55,332 nt of DNA from Bifidobacterium breve. GTDB lineage: Bacteria > Actinomycetota > Actinomycetes > Nanopelagicales > Nanopelagicaceae. Numbering within the stretch: position 1 is the first letter of the stretch; the number at the start of each line of letters is the position of its first letter. Below the pieces are notes generated by a model. That model saw nothing but the letters and a program-made list of their open reading frames with translations, was not told the DNA's origin and did not search any database. The position numbers and the translations under genes were made by a program. This document shows, piece after piece, positions 52,251 through 55,332 of this stretch. The stretch lies in NCBI GenBank assembly GCA_945881945.1, contig CAMCVO010000009.1:1-55332 (forward strand), in the 5' to 3' direction.

Positions 52251-53141
52251 TTAGGAATTTTTCAATATCTTGGTGTTAATTCTTTCTAGATCTTCAATAG
52301 TGGCAAACTCAATTACTATTTTGCCTTTTTGTTTGCCCAACTCCACACTAACCCTGGTGTCTAGGTGATCTGATAATTGATCTGAAATCTGTTTTAACTT
52401 TGGTGCAATGATCTTGCCACTTCTTATCGAGCCTGCTTTTACTTTGGCGCCACCGGTAGCAACAATCTCCTCAACAGCTCTAACAGTTAACCCTTCAGCC
52501 ACTATCCGGTTAGCTAAATTTTCAATCTCTTTTTCATCTGTTAAAGATAAAAGTGCTCTGGCGTGCCCAGCTGAGATCACACCTGCTGCCACCTTTCGTT
52601 GCACAGAAAGAGGCAGATTTAATAGCCGCATCGTGTTGGTTATTGCAGGCCTTGATTTACTTAATTTAGCCGCTAATTCATCATGGGTATAAGAGAAATC
52701 ATTTAGTAACTGTTGATACGCCGCACCCTCCTCAAGTGGATTTAATTGACTGCGGTGAATATTTTCAATTAACGCCTCGCGAAGTAATTGATCATCGGTA
52801 GTTTGTCTAATAATTACTGGAATGCTTTTTAAGCCAGCAAGTTTGGCGGCACGGAATCTGCGCTCACCCATAATTAATTGATACTTGCCATTACCAATTG
52901 ATCTAACAACTGGTGGTTGAAGTAGGCCAATCTCTTTAATTGAAAGTGCTAACTCGGTTAATTGATCCTCATCAAAAACAGTTCTTGGTTGTTTTGGATT
53001 AGCGCTGATGTTATTAAGATCAATCTCATCTCGATTAGCTGTTACTACCCCACTTGCAGTTTTAATCTCAGTTGGCATTATTGAGGTGGGAATTAATGCA
53101 TCCAACCCTCTACCTAAGCCACCCTTGCGAGTACTCATCAA
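52251..53141 (-). CDS. parB: Chromosome partitioning protein ParB
   Basis: 296 residues. The N-terminus is KGGLGRGLDALIP. The CTPase/ParB motif is LIMGERRFRAAKLAG, preceded by NPKQPRTVFD. The helix-turn-helix is around ELAAKLSKSRPAITNTMRLL (positions ~155-175), and a C-terminal dimerisation domain follows. It binds parS sites, two of which lie 1-1.5 kb upstream. The ATG overlaps parA by four bases; a second Met directly follows. Confidence 0.97.
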   Translation of the reverse strand: MMSTRKGGLGRGLDALIPTSIMPTEIKTASGVVTANRDEIDLNNISANPKQPRTVFDEDQLTELALSIKEIGLLQPPVVRSIGNGKYQLIMGERRFRAAKLAGLKSIPVIIRQTTDDQLLREALIENIHRSQLNPLEEGAAYQQLLNDFSYTHDELAAKLSKSRPAITNTMRLLNLPLSVQRKVAAGVISAGHARALLSLTDEKEIENLANRIVAEGLTVRAVEEIVATGGAKVKAGSIRSGKIIAPKLKQISDQLSDHLDTRVSVELGKQKGKIVIEFATIEDLERINTKILKNS

Positions 53142-54058
53142 GCACTCTCATTCTTAACATTAATTGGCGCACCACCTCGGTTTGCAATCTCTCTAGCCAC
53201 TGACATGTATGCAATAGCACCAGGACTTGATGCATCATATGTCATAACTGTTTGGCCATAAGATGGGGCTTCAGAAACCCTTACCGCTCTTGGTATTGGA
53301 ATATTTATTAACTCAGTTGGGAAATGTTTTTTAACATTATCTGCCACATCATTTGCCAATCTAGTTCTGCCATCAAACATAGTTAAAACAATGGTGGTAA
53401 GTGAGATCTTAGGATTTAATCTCTTCTGCACCTCACCTAAAGTTTGTAATAGTAAAGACAAGCCCTCTAATGAGTAGTACTCACATTGAATTGGAACTAA
53501 CACCTCATCTGCTGCGGCGAGTGCGTTAATAGTTAACAAACCTAAACTTGGTGGACAATCAATAAATACATAATCAAACCTTTGGCCAGCATTTTGTTTT
53601 GCTAATAAGTAAGTTTGTAGTGCGGCTTGTAATCTAAACTCTCTTGCAACTGTAGGAACTAGTTGTATTTCAGCTCCTGCTAAATCTGAGTTTGCTGCCA
53701 CAGCTTCTAAATGTGGAAAGCCAGCAACCTTTACCGCAACATTTGCAATTGGTAGATCATTAATTAAGACATCATAAATTCCACCATTTGCACTTCGATC
53801 AATTCCAAATGCGGTTGAGGCATTTCCTTGTGGATCTAAATCAATTACCAAAACCTTTAATCCACCCATGGATAGGGCGGCAGCAATATTTACTGCGGAG
53901 GTGGTTTTACCTACCCCACCCTTTTGGTTGGCAACGGTGAAGATTCGAGTCTTTAGTGGAGCCACCATCGGCTCCTTTAGCCGGCGTACCCCAATAACTG
54001 GCCTGCCTCCAACACCTGGTTGGGAGTTTGTTTCATGTGAAACATCATCTGCCCTCAT
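53138..54058 (-). CDS. parA: Chromosome partitioning ATPase ParA (Soj)
   Basis: 306 residues. The deviant Walker A KGGVGKTTSAVN, Walker A' region LVIDLDPQGNASTAFG and Walker B VFIDCPPSLGLLT are intact. It moves ParB-parS complexes along the nucleoid. A ~35-residue N-terminal extension precedes the ATPase fold and is encoded over a parS-like site (54029-54044). Confidence 0.97.
   Translation of the reverse strand: MRADDVSHETNSQPGVGGRPVIGVRRLKEPMVAPLKTRIFTVANQKGGVGKTTSAVNIAAALSMGGLKVLVIDLDPQGNASTAFGIDRSANGGIYDVLINDLPIANVAVKVAGFPHLEAVAANSDLAGAEIQLVPTVAREFRLQAALQTYLLAKQNAGQRFDYVFIDCPPSLGLLTINALAAADEVLVPIQCEYYSLEGLSLLLQTLGEVQKRLNPKISLTTIVLTMFDGRTRLANDVADNVKKHFPTELINIPIPRAVRVSEAPSYGQTVMTYDASSPGAIAYMSVAREIANRGGAPINVKNESA
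54029..54044. promoter_or_regulatory. parS site inside parA (15 of 16 bases)
   Basis: TGTTTCATGTGAAACA differs from the parS consensus TGTTTCACGTGAAACA by one central base. It covers parA codons 6-10. Confidence 0.8.
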
Positions 54059-54067
54059 GGGGCGAAG

Positions 54068-54664
54068 TTAAGCACCCTTACTCACCTCAACCACCCGTGC
54101 CACAGGCAGATTGGGTAGTGATATTTCATGGATTTTTGCAGTGGCACCCTTTTTAAACTTGGTGGTAGCAAGCTCATCCGCTGCGCTCTCACCTTTGATC
54201 GCCAAAAGATGGCCGCCTTTGGGGATCATATGCCAGCTGATTTGGATTAACTTCTCAAGTGGGGCAACCGCCCTGGCGGTAACCACCTCAAACTGTTTTT
54301 TGACCGTTTCAGCCCTGCCCCTGATTACCTCAACTGGAATCTGAAGTTGATCGACTACCTCATTTAAGAAATCCACCCGCCGCTGCAAAGGCTCAATCAG
54401 CGTTACCTTCAAATCAGGCCTTGCTAGTGCGATCACAATCCCAGGAAGTCCTGCCCCAGAGCCAATATCGGCCAGCCGAACACCCTCTTTAATAATGGTG
54501 GTGACTGGGATGCAGTTTGCAATATGGCGCTCCCAGATCCGATCCCCCTCTTTGGGGCCAATCAAGCCGCGCTCAATCCCAGTAGTTTCTAGCAGGGTTG
54601 CATAAGCCTGGATCTTTCCCTGGTTTTGGCCAAAAAAGGCTAATAGCTCAGGGGTTGGTTTCAC
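54068..54664 (-). CDS. rsmG: 16S rRNA (guanine-527-N7)-methyltransferase RsmG (GidB)
   Basis: 198 residues. The SAM-binding motif is LADIGSGAGLPGIVIAL, with VTLIEPLQRRVDFL following, and VTARAVAPLEKL later in the domain. It methylates G527 of 16S rRNA. The GTG start at 54664 lies inside a perfect parS palindrome, with AAGG six bases upstream. It is preceded by jag after eight bases. Confidence 0.96.
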   Translation of the reverse strand: MKPTPELLAFFGQNQGKIQAYATLLETTGIERGLIGPKEGDRIWERHIANCIPVTTIIKEGVRLADIGSGAGLPGIVIALARPDLKVTLIEPLQRRVDFLNEVVDQLQIPVEVIRGRAETVKKQFEVVTARAVAPLEKLIQISWHMIPKGGHLLAIKGESAADELATTKFKKGATAKIHEISLPNLPVARVVEVSKGA

Positions 54665-54672
54665 GTGAAACC
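54657..54672. promoter_or_regulatory. parS site over the rsmG start codon
   Basis: GGTTTCACGTGAAACC is a perfect 16-bp palindrome containing the 14-base parS core GTTTCACGTGAAAC. The rsmG GTG (54664-54662) is at its centre. Confidence 0.92.
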
Positions 54673-55173
54673 TTAGGCTGGAAGAACTACCACACAGCGA
54701 TCTGGGTCTTCACCCTCAGATTCACTGGTTAGGCCAATCTCCTGAATGGTGTCATGGACAACCTTGCGTTCAAAGGCGTTCATTGGACGAAGCTTTATCG
54801 CCTCCCCAGTGGATTTCACCTCTTCAGCAGTCTCCTTGGCCAACTGAGCTAACTCAGCCTTTTTATCACTTCTAAAGTTGTCGATATCTAGCATCAACCT
54901 ACTTCTCTCGCCCAATGAGGTTTGAACTGCAAGCCGGGTTAGCTCTTGGAGTGAATCTAGGACCTCACCACGACCGCCAACTAGGTGGGAGAGTTTTCCG
55001 CCAGCAATCGCTAGGGCTGCTCGATCATTTTCCACATCAATATCAATATCCCCATCAAGGTCGGCGATATCTAGCAAAGCCTCTAGGTAATCAGCTGCTA
55101 TATCCCCTTCCTCCTCAAGTTGGGCGATCAGACTCTTCTTCTCAACAACCTTTTCACTCTTTACTTCGCTCAT
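54673..55173 (-). CDS. Jag/KhpB-type RNA-binding protein (KH-R3H)
   Basis: 166 residues, acidic N-terminal half. The type II KH domain has GKLSHLVGGRGEVLDSLQ (GxxG-like VGGRG). The R3H domain has the terminal NAFERKVVHDTI with Arg and His. It lies between yidC and rsmG as in other actinobacteria (Rv3920c type) and probably binds RNA. Its exact role is unclear. Confidence 0.93.
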   Translation of the reverse strand: MSEVKSEKVVEKKSLIAQLEEEGDIAADYLEALLDIADLDGDIDIDVENDRAALAIAGGKLSHLVGGRGEVLDSLQELTRLAVQTSLGERSRLMLDIDNFRSDKKAELAQLAKETAEEVKSTGEAIKLRPMNAFERKVVHDTIQEIGLTSESEGEDPDRCVVVLPA

Positions 55174-55235
55174 TACTCCTCCAAGGTGGTATTTATACTG
55201 CTTTGATAGTTTTTGTACTAATTTGTGCGGTTTAT

Positions 55236-55332
55236 CTACTTGCGCTTCTTCTTTCGTTTTTTCTCTCGTTTAGGTTGGTTTCGTTGTCCACCCTGGTCTG
55301 GTTGCTCTTCAATAATTGTGGTGCCATCTGGG
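55236..55332 (-). CDS. yidC: YidC membrane insertase, C-terminal fragment
   Basis: The last 31 codons of a gene running off the right edge, ending at TAG 55238-55236. The visible tail is hydrophilic and highly basic (KREKKRKKKRK), as in the cytoplasmic C-terminus of actinobacterial YidC. The identification depends mainly on position upstream of jag. Confidence 0.75.
   Translation of the reverse strand, partial: PDGTTIIEEQPDQGGQRNQPKREKKRKKKRK

Noticed and set aside
34723-55332. Joined dnaB-side and parAB-side blocks as a rearrangement of the origin region
   Set aside because: The blocks lie on opposite sides of oriC in Mycobacterium, but Streptomyces has the same contiguous order, so this is probably ancestral.

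Overview
This 55 kb window is a gene-dense, AT-rich piece of an actinobacterial chromosome. Many protein families and much of the gene order match the dnaA-proximal region of Streptomyces and Mycobacterium: rpsF-ssb-rpsR-rplI-dnaB, a class A PBP, a DUF5318 protein, pcnA/cca, a Nudix protein, murJ, trxB-trxA, cwlM, parB-parA-rsmG-jag-yidC. Low GC, very short spacers, many overlapping genes and missing paralogues suggest a streamlined free-living actinobacterium, such as a freshwater acI/Nanopelagicales lineage. The lineage name is inference. No phage, IS element, transposase or CRISPR array was seen.

Layout. 1-9.8 kb: tRNA-Ser(GGA), succinate-semialdehyde dehydrogenase, an APC permease fused to an OB-fold domain, tadA with its partner gene, upp, a malic enzyme, a DedA protein, a YdcZ-type exporter that appears to start at AUU, and an HtrA protease. 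9.9-12.2 kb: a probable N-succinylamino-acid racemase with its GNAT partner, a 50-codon membrane protein and tRNA-Arg(ACG). 12.2-19.4 kb: ferredoxin-NADP reductase, tRNA-Ser(GCT), aminopeptidase P, a small Cys-rich protein, a holin-4-like membrane protein, sdhB-sdhA-sdhC and tRNA-Ser(TGA). 19.4-23.0 kb: a leftward run of HAD phosphatase, serS, pheA and GDPD. 23.1-26.3 kb: a PP2C phosphatase, a PknB-type kinase, a glutamine amidotransferase and crgA. 26.4-34.7 kb: an Fe-S/CCG reductase, a two-component system, dcd, an acyl-CoA dehydrogenase, an EamA transporter and carbonic anhydrase. 34.7-41.8 kb: the leftward replication/ribosome/cell-wall block. 41.8-55.3 kb: MFS, cca, Nudix, a DUF6049-like protein, murJ, trxB, trxA, cwlM, an SGNH acyltransferase, and the leftward parB-parA-rsmG-jag-yidC block with two parS sites. 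The origin itself (dnaA/dnaN) should lie just beyond the right end.

How the genes connect. The kinase/phosphatase pair, crgA, ponA, murJ and cwlM form a cell-wall growth and control set. cwlM here has lost its amidase metal and catalytic residues, so it looks like a pure regulator. parS/parAB, DnaA-box-like clusters, ssb and dnaB reflect closeness to the origin. A recurring signal is a -10 hexamer (TANNNT) exactly 6 bases before an ATG/GTG. It is seen at eleven genes, points to widespread leaderless transcription, and was used here to correct several start codons.
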